From contig BMSW01000026.1 of the NCBI GenBank assembly GCA_014649355.1, positions 1-64,000 on the forward strand: a DNA stretch of 64,000 nucleotides, in the 5' to 3' direction. Positions 1 to 7,760 of this stretch are shown piece after piece. Position numbers and translations under genes: made by a program. This DNA is from Streptomyces althioticus. GTDB lineage: Bacteria; Actinomycetota; Actinomycetes; Streptomycetales; Streptomycetaceae. Each line of letters begins with the position of its first letter. Within the stretch, counting starts at the first letter, position 1. Below the pieces are notes generated by a model, which saw only the letters and a list, made by a program, of their open reading frames with translations, searched no databases and was not told where the DNA came from.

Positions 1-801
1 AACATCAAGAAGTTCGACGACCAGGTCAAGGAGATCGCCAAGGCGGCGAAGGACCACGGCACTCCGATCCGTATCGGGGTGAACGCGGGTTCGCTGGACC
101 GGCGGCTGCTGCAGAAGTACGGCAAGGCCACCCCGGAGGCGCTGGCGGAGTCGGCGCTGTGGGAGGCGTCGCTGTTCGAGGAGCACGACTTCCGCGACAT
201 CAAGATCTCGGTCAAGCACAACGACCCGGTCGTGATGGTGGAGGCGTACCGGCAGCTCGCCGCCCAGTGCGACTACCCGCTCCACCTGGGTGTCACCGAG
301 GCCGGCCCCGCCTTCCAGGGCACCATCAAGTCGGCCGTCGCGTTCGGTGCGCTGCTCTCCCAGGGCATCGGCGACACCATCCGCGTCTCCCTGTCCGCCC
401 CGCCGGTGGAGGAGATCAAGGTCGGCATCCAGATCCTGGAGTCCCTCAACCTGCGGCAGCGGGGGCTGGAGATCGTGTCCTGCCCGTCGTGCGGGCGGGC
501 GCAGGTGGACGTGTACAAGCTGGCCGAGGAGGTCACCGCGGGCCTGACCGGCATGGAGGTGCCGCTGCGCGTCGCGGTCATGGGCTGCGTGGTGAACGGT
601 CCGGGTGAGGCGCGTGAGGCCGATCTGGGTGTGGCGTCGGGCAACGGCAAGGGGCAGATCTTCGTGAAGGGCGAGGTCATCAAGACCGTGCCCGAGTCGA
701 AGATCGTGGAGACCCTCATCGAAGAGGCGATGAAGATCGCCGAGCAGATGGAGAAGGACGGTGTGGCCTCCGGCGAGCCGCAGATCGCGGTGGCCGGCTG
801 A
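1..801 (+). CDS. ispG: 4-hydroxy-3-methylbut-2-en-1-yl diphosphate synthase, 3' part
   Basis: The reading frame is open from the first base, so the 5' end lies outside the window and 266 residues are seen. IspG (GcpE) is the iron-sulfur enzyme of the methylerythritol phosphate pathway that reduces methylerythritol cyclodiphosphate to hydroxymethylbutenyl diphosphate in the cytoplasm. The C-terminal [4Fe-4S] domain is intact: CPSCGR supplies two cysteines and MGCVVNGPGEA the third, with the conserved Glu in the GPGE motif. The upstream stretch (IRIGVNAGSLD) is the end of the TIM barrel. In Streptomyces, dxr and a site-2 protease normally precede this gene, but they are not visible here. A strong hairpin follows the stop. 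Confidence 0.96.
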   Translation, partial: NIKKFDDQVKEIAKAAKDHGTPIRIGVNAGSLDRRLLQKYGKATPEALAESALWEASLFEEHDFRDIKISVKHNDPVVMVEAYRQLAAQCDYPLHLGVTEAGPAFQGTIKSAVAFGALLSQGIGDTIRVSLSAPPVEEIKVGIQILESLNLRQRGLEIVSCPSCGRAQVDVYKLAEEVTAGLTGMEVPLRVAVMGCVVNGPGEAREADLGVASGNGKGQIFVKGEVIKTVPESKIVETLIEEAMKIAEQMEKDGVASGEPQIAVAG

Positions 802-827
802 CCGGGCCCTCCCGGCACCCGCGGGGT

Positions 828-847
828 CCGGGGGCGGCGGCCCCCGG
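828..847 (+). terminator. hairpin after ispG
   Basis: An 8-bp perfect GC stem (CCGGGGGC paired with GCCCCCGG) with a 4-base loop lies 27 bases after the ispG stop. No T-run follows, as is common for Streptomyces terminators. It separates ispG from the acetyltransferase gene. Confidence 0.5.
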
Positions 848-903
848 CATCCGCGGGTACAGTGCGGAAATCAGGCAGAACCCTTTTGTGTGAGGCCCCG
901 CAC

Positions 904-1752
904 GTGTTGACGCAGACCACCTCCCGGGTCCTCGAACCGAGCGACCTGGACGCCGCCCTCGCCGTACTCGACCGCGACCCGGTGGCGAACGCCTTCGTGG
1001 CCGCGCGCGTGCAGATCGCCGGCCTCGACCCGTGGCGGCTCGGCGGCGAGATGTGGGGCTGGTACGAGGACGGCATCCTCACGTCGATGTGCTACGCGGG
1101 CGCCAACCTCGTCCCCATCTGCGCCACCCCCCGCGCCGTCCGCGCCTTCGCCGACCGCGCCCGCCGCGCCGGCCGCCGCTGCTCCTCCGTCGTCGGCCCG
1201 GCCGAGCCCACCGCCGCCCTCTGGCGGCTGCTCGAACCCCAGTGGGGCCCCGCCCGCGAGGTCCGCGCCCGCCAGCCGCTGATGGTCACCGACCGCATGC
1301 CCGACACCGTGACGCCCGACCCGTACGTCCGCCGCGTCCGCAAGGACGAACTCGAGACGATCATGCCGGCGTGCGTGGCCATGTTCACCGAGGAGGTCGG
1401 CGTCTCCCCGCTGGCCGGCGACGGCGGACTGCTCTACCAGGCCCGCGTCGCCGAGCTGGTCGGCTCCGGCCGCTCCTTCGCCCGCTTCGACGCCGACGGC
1501 AACGTGATGTTCAAGGCGGAGATCGGCGCCGCCACCGACCGCGCCTGCCAGATCCAGGGCGTCTGGGTCGCCCCCGAACACCGCGGCAAGGGCGTCGCCG
1601 CCCCCGGCATGGCCGCCGTCCTGCGCTACGCCCTCGCCGACGTCGCCCCCGTGGTGAGCCTCTACGTCAACGACTTCAACACCCCCGCCCGCCGCACGTA
1701 CGCCACGGTGGGCTTCCGCGAGGTCGGCGCCTTCATGAGCGTGCTGTTCTGA
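904..1752 (+). CDS. GNAT-family N-acetyltransferase
   Basis: A 282-residue protein if translation starts at GTG 904, which is followed at once by an in-frame TTG. I chose this start because similarity to what I recall of Streptomyces homologues begins here; an upstream in-frame codon at 862 is possible but overlaps a candidate -10 (TACAGT, 858-863). The C-terminal half carries the acetyl-CoA-binding motif A, VWVAPEHRGKG, followed by the usual helix and a YVNDFN strand near the end. The N-terminal half (about residues 1-130) looks like a second, divergent GNAT-like domain. The substrate is unknown. The position directly after ispG is conserved in actinobacteria, including mycobacteria from memory, but no functional link to isoprenoid synthesis is implied. 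Confidence 0.85.
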   Translation: MLTQTTSRVLEPSDLDAALAVLDRDPVANAFVAARVQIAGLDPWRLGGEMWGWYEDGILTSMCYAGANLVPICATPRAVRAFADRARRAGRRCSSVVGPAEPTAALWRLLEPQWGPAREVRARQPLMVTDRMPDTVTPDPYVRRVRKDELETIMPACVAMFTEEVGVSPLAGDGGLLYQARVAELVGSGRSFARFDADGNVMFKAEIGAATDRACQIQGVWVAPEHRGKGVAAPGMAAVLRYALADVAPVVSLYVNDFNTPARRTYATVGFREVGAFMSVLF

Positions 1753-1766
1753 CGGGCGCGTCCCTG

Positions 1767-1772
1767 TAGTCT
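1767..1772 (+). promoter_or_regulatory. candidate -10 element for a leaderless GNAT transcript
   Basis: TAGTCT ends 7 bases before the ATG at 1780, which is the distance expected if transcription begins at the start codon itself. No Shine-Dalgarno sequence lies between. No convincing -35 hexamer is visible. Confidence 0.35.
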
Positions 1773-1779
1773 CCCCGGC

Positions 1780-2346
1780 ATGCTGCGCTTTCCCGGTCAC
1801 GGCCGCCCCGAGCCCGACGACATCGTGATCGGCCCCCTCGACCTCCCCGGCCACGTCGACGAGGCGCTGGCCGTCCAGGCGGTGGCGTTCGGACTCGGCC
1901 CGGACGAGGTGGCCGTACGCCGGCAGATCGTGCTGCGCCACATGACCTTCCCCGGCGCGCGGGCCTTCGGCGCCACCGTCGGGGGACGCCTGGTCGGCTT
2001 CGTCTACGGCATGCCCAACGACCGCTCCCACTGGTGGTCCACCGTCGTCGAGCCCTACCTGCGCGCCCGCGGCCACGACGACTGGCTCGACGACTCCTTC
2101 GTCATCACCGAGCTCCACGTCCACCCCCGGCACCAGAAACACGGCATCGGCCGCGCCCTGATCACGACGATCACCGACGGCGCCGACCAGCACCGGTCGC
2201 TGCTGTCCGCGCTGGACATCGAGAGCCCCGCCCGGCACCTGTACCGCTCGCTGGGCTACGAGGACCTCGCCCGGCGGGTCCACTTCCCGAGCGCGCCCAC
2301 CCCGTACGCCGTCATGGGCGCCCCGCTGCCGCTCCCGCGCGCCTAA
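1780..2346 (+). CDS. GNAT-family N-acetyltransferase
   Basis: A 188-residue single-domain GNAT protein. The motif ITELHVHPRHQKHGIG gives strand 4 and the acetyl-CoA pyrophosphate loop (here Q-K-H-G-I-G in place of R-x-x-G-x-G), followed by the C-terminal LYRSLGYE segment typical of the fold. The substrate is not predictable. It lies 27 bases after the preceding acetyltransferase gene on the same strand but seems to have its own -10 sequence and no ribosome-binding site, so it may be read from a leaderless mRNA. It ends 73 bases before proS. Confidence 0.86.
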   Translation: MLRFPGHGRPEPDDIVIGPLDLPGHVDEALAVQAVAFGLGPDEVAVRRQIVLRHMTFPGARAFGATVGGRLVGFVYGMPNDRSHWWSTVVEPYLRARGHDDWLDDSFVITELHVHPRHQKHGIGRALITTITDGADQHRSLLSALDIESPARHLYRSLGYEDLARRVHFPSAPTPYAVMGAPLPLPRA

Positions 2347-2419
2347 CCGATTTCCGCCGTCCCGTCCCGCCCGGCTAACCTCGCCTTCATCACCTAGACG
2401 CAGCAGGAGTACGAGAACC

Positions 2420-4123
2420 ATGGCGAACGCACCGGTCCAGCGCATGTCCCAGTTGATGGCGAAGACGCTGCGCGACGACCCGGCCGACGCCGAGGTCCTC
2501 AGCCACAAGCTGCTGGTCCGCGCGGGCTACGTCCGCCGCACCGCCGCCGGCATCTGGACGTGGCTGCCCCTCGGCAAGAAGGTGCTCGCCAACGTCGAGC
2601 GGATCGTGCGCGAGGAGATGGACGCCATCGGCGCCCAGGAAGTGCTGCTCCCCGCCCTCCTGCCGCGTGAGCCCTACGACGCCACCGGCCGCTGGGACGA
2701 GTACGGCGCCGAGCTGTTCCGCCTCCAGGACCGCAAGGGCGGCGACTACCTCCTCGGACCCACCCACGAGGAGATCTTCACGCTGATGGTGAAGGACCAG
2801 GCGTCCTCCTACAAGGACCTGCCGGTCATCCTCTACCAGATCCAGACGAAGTTCCGCGACGAGGCCCGCCCCCGCGCCGGCATCCTGCGCGGCCGCGAGT
2901 TCCTGATGAAGGACTCGTACTCCTTCGACCTGGAGGACGAGGGCCTGGCCCAGTCGTACGCCCTGCACCGCGCCGCCTACCAGAAGATCTTCGAGCGCCT
3001 CGGCCTCGACTACCGCATCTGTGCGGCGACCGCCGGCGCCATGGGCGGCTCCAAGTCCGAGGAGTTCCTCGCGCCCGCCGAGGCCGGCGAGGACACCTTC
3101 GCCGACTGCCCCCACTGCGACTTCGCCGCCAACACCGAGGCTGTCTCGTACGAGCTGAAGCCGGTGGACGCCACCGGTGTGCCGGCCGCCGAGGACATCC
3201 CCACGCCCGACACCCCCACCATCGAGACCCTCGCCGCGCAGCTCGGCGTCCCCGCCTCGGCCACGCTGAAGAACCTGCTGGTCAAGGTCGACGGCGAGAT
3301 CGTCGCCGTGGGCGTGCCCGGCGACCGCGAGGTCGACCTGGGCAAGGTCGAGGCGCACTTCGCCCCCGCCGAGGTCGAGATGGTCACCGAGGCCGACTTC
3401 GCCGCCCGCCCCGACCTGGTGCGCGGCTACGTCGGCCCGCAGGGCCTGGACAAGGTGAAGTACGTCGCCGACCCGCGCGTCGCCCCCGGCACCGCCTGGA
3501 TCACCGGCGCCAACAAGGCCGACACCCACGCCAGGAACGTCGTCGCCGGCCGTGACTTCGAGGTCGACGACTACGTGGACGTCGTGGTCGTCGAGGAGGG
3601 CGACCCCTGCCCCAAGTGCGGCACGGGTCTGAAGCTGGACCGCGCCATCGAGATCGGCCACATCTTCCAGCTGGGCCGCAAGTACGCCGACGCCCTCAAG
3701 CTCGACGTCCTCGGCCAGAACGGCAAGCCCGTCCGCGTCACGATGGGCTCCTACGGCGTCGGCGTCTCCCGCGCGGTGGCCGCCCTCGCCGAGCAGACCG
3801 CCGACGACAAGGGCCTGTGCTGGCCCGCCGAGGTCGCCCCGGCCGACGTGCACGTGGTCGCCGCCGGCAAGGCGCTCCAGACCGAGCTGGCGCTCGAGGT
3901 GTCCGAGAAGCTCGCCGCCGCGGGCGTCCGCGTCCTGGTCGACGACCGTGCGGGCGTCTCCCCGGGCGTGAAGTTCACCGACTCGGAGCTGATGGGCGTC
4001 CCGCAGATCCTGGTCGCCGGCCGCCGCTCCGCCGACCGCGTCCTCGAACTGAAGGACCGCCGCACGGGCGAGCGCGAGGAACTCACGGTCGACGAGGCGA
4101 TCGCCCGCCTGACGGCGCGTTAA
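2420..4123 (+). CDS. proS: prolyl-tRNA synthetase, bacterial type
   Basis: A 567-residue class II aminoacyl-tRNA synthetase that charges tRNA(Pro) in the cytoplasm. Class II motif 2 is visible around RPRAGILRGREF and motif 3 as GSYGVGVSRAVA. Between them, from about residue 225 to 400, lies the INS editing domain, which hydrolyses Ala-tRNA(Pro); its catalytic lysine region is TLKNLLVKVDGE. The anticodon-binding domain makes up the last 100 residues. Length and domain order are normal for the bacterial ProS family with INS insertion. The start follows AGCAGGAG. A candidate -10 (TAACCT) lies at 2376-2381. An 11-bp-stem hairpin follows the gene. Confidence 0.97.
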   Translation: MANAPVQRMSQLMAKTLRDDPADAEVLSHKLLVRAGYVRRTAAGIWTWLPLGKKVLANVERIVREEMDAIGAQEVLLPALLPREPYDATGRWDEYGAELFRLQDRKGGDYLLGPTHEEIFTLMVKDQASSYKDLPVILYQIQTKFRDEARPRAGILRGREFLMKDSYSFDLEDEGLAQSYALHRAAYQKIFERLGLDYRICAATAGAMGGSKSEEFLAPAEAGEDTFADCPHCDFAANTEAVSYELKPVDATGVPAAEDIPTPDTPTIETLAAQLGVPASATLKNLLVKVDGEIVAVGVPGDREVDLGKVEAHFAPAEVEMVTEADFAARPDLVRGYVGPQGLDKVKYVADPRVAPGTAWITGANKADTHARNVVAGRDFEVDDYVDVVVVEEGDPCPKCGTGLKLDRAIEIGHIFQLGRKYADALKLDVLGQNGKPVRVTMGSYGVGVSRAVAALAEQTADDKGLCWPAEVAPADVHVVAAGKALQTELALEVSEKLAAAGVRVLVDDRAGVSPGVKFTDSELMGVPQILVAGRRSADRVLELKDRRTGEREELTVDEAIARLTAR

Positions 4124-4145
4124 ATCTTACGGGGCAGCCCTGGAA

Positions 4146-4186
4146 TCGTCCCGGCCACGGACACCACCTTCCCGCGGCCGGGACGA
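4146..4186 (+). terminator. terminator hairpin after proS
   Basis: TCGTCCCGGCC (4146-4156) pairs perfectly with GGCCGGGACGA (4176-4186) across a 19-base loop, just after the proS stop. It can serve both proS and the convergent minus-strand gene that ends at 4270. Confidence 0.55.
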
Positions 4187-4269
4187 CGCACATCCGGGGG
4201 GCGCCGGCCCCGCCCGGGCGTCGCCTGGGCGGAGGCCGTTCGTGGGGCGGCGGGCCGGAGGGGTGCTGG

Positions 4270-4515
4270 TCAGCACGCCTCCGCCGTGAGTGCGCGGCTC
4301 AGGATGCTCGCCGGCAGGTCGACGTGTTCGCCGCAGAAGCAGAGGAGGGCCGTGCCCGTGCCCTCGGGGGCGCCGAGGTCGATCGTGAGGAGCGCGCGCA
4401 GTTCGCGGACCACGTCGAGCAGATGGGCGCCGCGCGCCACCAGCACGCTGACCTCGTCCGGGTCCCAGACCACGATGTCCGGCAGGTCGTCCGCCGTGTG
4501 AACGCGAATGCACAT
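4270..4515 (-). CDS. small conserved hypothetical protein (81 aa)
   Basis: Begins MCIRVHTADD and ends LSRALTAEAC. The ATG at 4515 follows GGGGAGACAG, a good ribosome-binding site. There is no signal peptide or membrane segment. The composition is acidic, with a central hydrophobic stretch (VSVLVARGAHLLDVV) and a CFC motif near the C-terminus. I do not recognise a family. It lies downstream of, and codirectional with, the XRE-type regulator gene, with a 143-base gap. This type of pair, a helix-turn-helix protein plus a very small acidic partner, is common in Streptomyces. A weak -10-like TACGAT occurs on the minus strand at 4578-4583, so it may be transcribed separately. Confidence 0.65.
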   Translation of the reverse strand: MCIRVHTADDLPDIVVWDPDEVSVLVARGAHLLDVVRELRALLTIDLGAPEGTGTALLCFCGEHVDLPASILSRALTAEAC

Positions 4516-4658
4516 GACTGTCTCCCCAGGGGTGCGCAAGGGCACGGTGTTCCGCTTCGGGAGGCCAGCGGCTTCCGATCGTAGCGATGCCGGTGCGCAC
4601 CTGTGGGGCTTTCGGGACATTCGTGGGGCGTCGGGAGGTTCCGGCCGCCCGGGGAGGT

Positions 4659-5096
4659 TCAGGTGATCCTGCTGACCTGCAGCATGGCCTCCGCGTCCTT
4701 GATCAGCGCACGCTGCCGGGCCTCGGGGAGCTGTCGGTACAGCTTCAGCAGCCGCGCCTCGCGCTCGTCGCGGCTGGGCCCCGGCACGGGACGCCCGACC
4801 GCCTCGAAGAACTCCTTCGGCGTCGTCCTCACACCCCACCGCCGGAACACCTCGACCATCGACCGCAGCTTCTCGGGCGGGATGCGGGACGTGCCGCGCG
4901 TGCGGTTCATCCAGGCGTTGAGTGTCGGGTAGGAGATGCCGGCCTCGCGCGCGAGGTCCTTCTGCGTACCGCTCTGGGGGAGTGCGAGGAGGCGCTCCAG
5001 CAGCGCCGCCAGATCCTCGCCCGGGGACTCCGGACCGCCCTCGGCGGTCCCGGGCGAAGAAGGCAGTGTCTGTCGGCTCGTCACGCGTCCGAGCAT
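4659..5096 (-). CDS. XRE-type helix-turn-helix transcriptional regulator
   Basis: A 145-residue protein. The helix-turn-helix is in the first half, where QKDLAREAGISYPTLNAWMNR reads as the two helices of a Cro/C1-type (or sigma-like) DNA-binding domain. The rest is helical and charged. The N-terminal 25 residues look disordered. The gene is divergent from the ECF sigma operon, and 12 bases before its start lies a perfect ATCTAC-N8-GTAGAT inverted repeat (5108-5127). Related repeats occur nearer the sigma gene. I infer that it binds these sites and controls both itself and the sigma operon. The ATG at 5096 has no strong ribosome-binding site, so the start is moderately certain. Confidence 0.82.
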   Translation of the reverse strand: MLGRVTSRQTLPSSPGTAEGGPESPGEDLAALLERLLALPQSGTQKDLAREAGISYPTLNAWMNRTRGTSRIPPEKLRSMVEVFRRWGVRTTPKEFFEAVGRPVPGPSRDEREARLLKLYRQLPEARQRALIKDAEAMLQVSRIT

Positions 5097-5107
5097 CGGT
5101 CATGCCC

Positions 5108-5127
5108 ATCTACAAGCGCAAGTAGAT
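5108..5127. promoter_or_regulatory. operator candidate 1, before the XRE gene
   Basis: ATCTAC-AAGCGCAA-GTAGAT, a perfect 6-bp inverted repeat with an 8-base spacer, 12 bases upstream of the XRE start codon. Same arms and near-same geometry as two further sites in this intergenic region. The position fits autoregulation. Confidence 0.55.
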
Positions 5128-5271
5128 TGCATATCGACGGCCGGATCAGGGGGTGTACGCCGGTGCATTCGGGCGCACTAGCGCTACCCTGCCCCGCCCC
5201 TCATTCCTCCGTCCGCCCCCTCTGCGCCCTTTCACCCATCGGTCGGAATATGCCCCGCCAACCTTGACCCG

Positions 5272-5298
5272 ATCTTCATCTACATGAAGACTGTAGAT
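5272..5298. promoter_or_regulatory. operator candidate 2, overlapping inverted repeats
   Basis: Two overlapping palindromes. ATCTTC-N8-GAAGAC (5272-5291) has one mismatch. ATCTACA-TGAAGAC-TGTAGAT (5278-5298) is a perfect 7-bp inverted repeat. The arms match operator candidates 1 and 3. A TTGACC hexamer at 5264-5269 lies immediately upstream and could be a -35 element. The surrounding 5097-5494 region, 398 bases, contains no gene. Confidence 0.5.
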
Positions 5299-5406
5299 GC
5301 TTTCGGGAGCCGGAACCCCTTGCGTCGAAGGCCGGTCATGTCGGCCGGACCCGCCCCGGCGTGCGTACATCCCCGTCCGCCGGTCCGCGTCGATCGCCCA
5401 CCCGAA

Positions 5407-5433
5407 ATCTACATTTACATGAAGATCGCAGAC
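5407..5433. promoter_or_regulatory. operator candidate 3, before the sigma factor gene
   Basis: ATCTAC-ATTTACAT-GAAGAT (5407-5426) repeats the 6-8-6 geometry with one mismatch. The overlapping TTTACATGAAGA stretch also matches candidate 2 (TCTACATGAAGA). It lies about 70-90 bases before the sigma start, where a promoter would be expected. Confidence 0.45.
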
Positions 5434-5494
5434 GTCGTGCGGTCGTGCGGGCGGCCCGCCCGTCCTTGTCCACCCTTACCGAGGAGCAACGAAC

Positions 5495-6097
5495 GTGTCC
5501 TTAGCGACCACTTCATCCACCGCGGAGAGAACCGACCCGAACGCCTCGGAGCCGGCGTGGCTGACCCGGGCCCGCACCGGGGACCCGGAGGCGTTCGCCT
5601 TTCTCTACCGCGAGTACCGCGGCACGGTGTACGGCTATCTGCTGGCCCGCACCCGGGACCGGCACCTGGCCGAGGACCTGACCCAGGAGGTCTTCGCCCG
5701 CGCCCTGCGGAACATCTCCGGCTTCGCCTGGCGCGGCACCGACCCCGCCGCCTGGCTGACCACCATCGCCCGCAACATCCACCTCGACGAGCTGGGCCGC
5801 AGCCGCCACCGGCGCGAGATGCTGGTCGCCGAGTTCGGCGACCCCAGACAGCCGGGTCCGGAACCGGAGACCCTGGTCCTGCGCGACCTGGACGCCGTCG
5901 ACGCCCGCGAGACGGTGCACCGCGCCCTGAGCGCGCTCGCCCCGTCCCAACGGGCCTGCGTGGAACTGCGGTTCCTCGGCGGGCTGTCGATCGAGCAGAC
6001 CGCGCACACCATGGGCCGCACCGTCGGCGCGGTCAAGGCGCTGACGCACCGCGCCATGTGCCGGCTGCGCTGGGCGGCGGGGGCGGTGCACGCGTGA
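5495..6097 (+). CDS. ECF-type RNA polymerase sigma factor
   Basis: A 200-residue sigma-70 family protein. Region 2 runs from about residue 30 to 95, with the -10-recognition helix around DLTQEVFARAL. Region 4 runs from about 135 to 190, with the helix-turn-helix GLSIEQTAHTMGRTVGAVKALTH (-35 recognition). GTG 5495 follows GAGGAGCAACGAAC. Codon 3 is TTA (5501-5503), the rare leucine codon read by the bldA tRNA, which suggests translation is limited to late growth. The stop overlaps the next gene (GTGA). No anti-sigma factor of the ZAS or RskA type is encoded next to it, so control probably comes through the divergent XRE regulator and bldA. Confidence 0.9.
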   Translation: MSLATTSSTAERTDPNASEPAWLTRARTGDPEAFAFLYREYRGTVYGYLLARTRDRHLAEDLTQEVFARALRNISGFAWRGTDPAAWLTTIARNIHLDELGRSRHRREMLVAEFGDPRQPGPEPETLVLRDLDAVDARETVHRALSALAPSQRACVELRFLGGLSIEQTAHTMGRTVGAVKALTHRAMCRLRWAAGAVHA

Positions 6098-6972
6098 ACG
6101 AGTACCCGGACGCCGTTCCCGTCCTCCGCGTGACCGTGGCCGTGCCCGGCCTCCGCGACGTGTACCTCGCCTCCTCCTCGCCGCCCGAGGTGCTCGCCTT
6201 CCCGGCCGGCGCCCTGCCGCACCCGAGCCTCCTCCTGCCGCACGGCGCCGTGCCGCCCGGCGTCGAAGGCGGCCACCACCCGCCCGGGACGCCCCCGCCG
6301 ACCGAGCTGGAACGCCAGGCCCTCGCATGGGACGCGGCCCGCGAACGCGCCCGGTCCGTCGCCCTGACCATCGAGCGGGAGGTCGGCACCCACCCGGACG
6401 TCCGCACCGTGCGGGCCGACGGCGACACCGTGCACGTCCTGCTCCGTCTCGAACCGCCGTACGCCCGCTGGCCCGGCTGGTGCGCCTACTTCGGCATCAC
6501 CTCCGCCGCCGAGTGCACCGCGCCGCACATCCTGGCGGGGGAGGGCAGCAGGGACGGGGTCCGCGTCACCGCCGCGGTCCAGCCGCTGCCGTCCGGCCCG
6601 GACGGCGAGCCCGAGGAGCAGCACGCCAGGGCGGCGGACACCGGGGCGGAGGGGACCCCGGACGCCGCGCACCCCGACGCCGAACCGCCGGACGGACCGG
6701 ACCCCGACGGTCCGCAGCCGCCCGGACCGGCCGGGCTCACGCGCCCCTTCCTGCTCGGCGGCACGGCGTACGACCTGGCCCTGCCGTACCGCGACGTGCA
6801 CGGCGAGACCTGGTACTTCCAGGGGCAGCGCGCCTACGACGGCATGCCGCTGATGTCGCTCGACGGACGCCCGGAGCGGTGCTCGTTGGCCCACGTAGCC
6901 GAGTACGCCGGTCCGCTGACCCCCGTGACGGAGCCGTCGCCGGAACCGGCCCCGGACGAAGGGGACCGATGA
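6094..6972 (+). CDS. sigma-operon protein with phage-like C-terminal domain
   Basis: A 292-residue protein starting at the GTG that overlaps the sigma stop codon by four bases, so translation is coupled. Residues about 85-160 form a compact domain (EREVGTHPDVRTVRADGDTV, then a Trp-rich stretch and an AAECTAPHI segment). Residues about 170-225 are an acidic Pro/Asp linker. The last 65 residues (TWYFQGQRAYDGMPLMS and AHVAEYAGPL) resemble the phiSA1p31-like domain seen in many Streptomyces proteins and phages; this is from memory, not a search. There is no signal peptide and no membrane segment. It could modulate the sigma factor, but nothing in the sequence proves that. Confidence 0.72.
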   Translation: MNEYPDAVPVLRVTVAVPGLRDVYLASSSPPEVLAFPAGALPHPSLLLPHGAVPPGVEGGHHPPGTPPPTELERQALAWDAARERARSVALTIEREVGTHPDVRTVRADGDTVHVLLRLEPPYARWPGWCAYFGITSAAECTAPHILAGEGSRDGVRVTAAVQPLPSGPDGEPEEQHARAADTGAEGTPDAAHPDAEPPDGPDPDGPQPPGPAGLTRPFLLGGTAYDLALPYRDVHGETWYFQGQRAYDGMPLMSLDGRPERCSLAHVAEYAGPLTPVTEPSPEPAPDEGDR

Positions 6973-7457
6973 CCACGCACGCACGGGAAGGCCTGCTCAG
7001 CAGGCTGGTACGGCCTCGCCGCCCCGCGGCCGAATCCGTGGACCGGCTGCGTCTGGAGCACGAACTGGCCGTCAGCCGCCTGCGGCTGGCGCGCTGGCAG
7101 CAGCACGCCGACGCCTACGAGCGCCGGCTGGGCGACGCCGAGTGGGAACGGGCGCACCTGCTGTCCTGGCTCGCGGCGCTGCACCCCGCCAGCGCGGTGC
7201 TCACCCCGCTGACCGGACCGGAGCACGAGGGGACGCACCGGCTGTGCCTGATCGCCGGCGGCTGGCATCTGTCGTGGCACATACCGCCCGCCGACCTCGC
7301 GCTGTTCGCGCACGTGCCGTTCCGCGCGGAGTCCGTCGACGCGCATCCCGTGCCGGACGCGGTGGACCAGGGCGCGTTGATCCGCCGTCATGTGCGGTTG
7401 CTGGCGATGGAGGGAGCGGTGCAGGCGGGTCTGGCGGGGCTGGCCCCCGCCCCCTGA
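6969..7457 (+). CDS. sigma-operon protein, coiled N-terminus with SWHI-type domain
   Basis: A 162-residue protein that overlaps the preceding gene by ATGA. After a basic start, residues 20-65 are a helical, probably coiled-coil stretch (ESVDRLRLEHELAV to RRLGDAEWERAHL). The second half contains WLAALHPASAV and GWHLSWHIPPADLALFAHV, a pattern I recall from small Streptomyces chromosomal and phage proteins of unknown function. Cytoplasmic by sequence. Tight coupling with the sigma factor gene and its neighbour suggests one functional unit. The operon ends in a strong hairpin at 7531-7556. Confidence 0.72.
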   Translation: MTTHAREGLLSRLVRPRRPAAESVDRLRLEHELAVSRLRLARWQQHADAYERRLGDAEWERAHLLSWLAALHPASAVLTPLTGPEHEGTHRLCLIAGGWHLSWHIPPADLALFAHVPFRAESVDAHPVPDAVDQGALIRRHVRLLAMEGAVQAGLAGLAPAP

Positions 7458-7530
7458 CCTCCGGTACGGCACGGCACGGCCGAGAGACTCCGGCCGGCAA
7501 GCTCGGGAGGCACGCCGACCGGACCCCGAG

Positions 7531-7556
7531 CGCCCCCCTGCCCGTGCAGGGGGGCG
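7531..7556 (+). terminator. terminator of the sigma operon
   Basis: A perfect 11-bp stem (CGCCCCCCTGC with GCAGGGGGGCG) and a 4-base loop, 73 bases after the last gene of the operon. Confidence 0.65.
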
Positions 7557-7611
7557 CGCCCCTGACGGGGCCCCTCCGCTGCGGTTGGCCGCGGGCCGTG
7601 GTGGGCTGGTC

Positions 7612-7756
7612 GCGCAGTTCCCCGCGCCCCTGAAGGCGCGCCTAGCTGCGGGCAGTCGTGTCGCTTGGGGCGGCACGGGTGGGCGCAGCGGCACCCCCGC
7701 GGTGCGGCAGTTTTGTCACGGTGCTCGGCCTGGTCGGCTGCGGGTCGTGGTCGGCT
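7612..7756. repeat. GC-rich intergenic repeat, copy A
   Basis: First of two adjacent copies of a unit of about 145 bp that starts GCGCAGTTCCCCGCGCCCCT and includes GGCAGTCGTGTCGCTTGGGG and CGGCAGTTTTGTCACGG. The opening motif is a very common dispersed intergenic element in Streptomyces genomes. With copy B it fills most of the 471-base gap 7458-7928, in which I see no gene. Confidence 0.8.
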
Positions 7757-7760
7757 GAGC

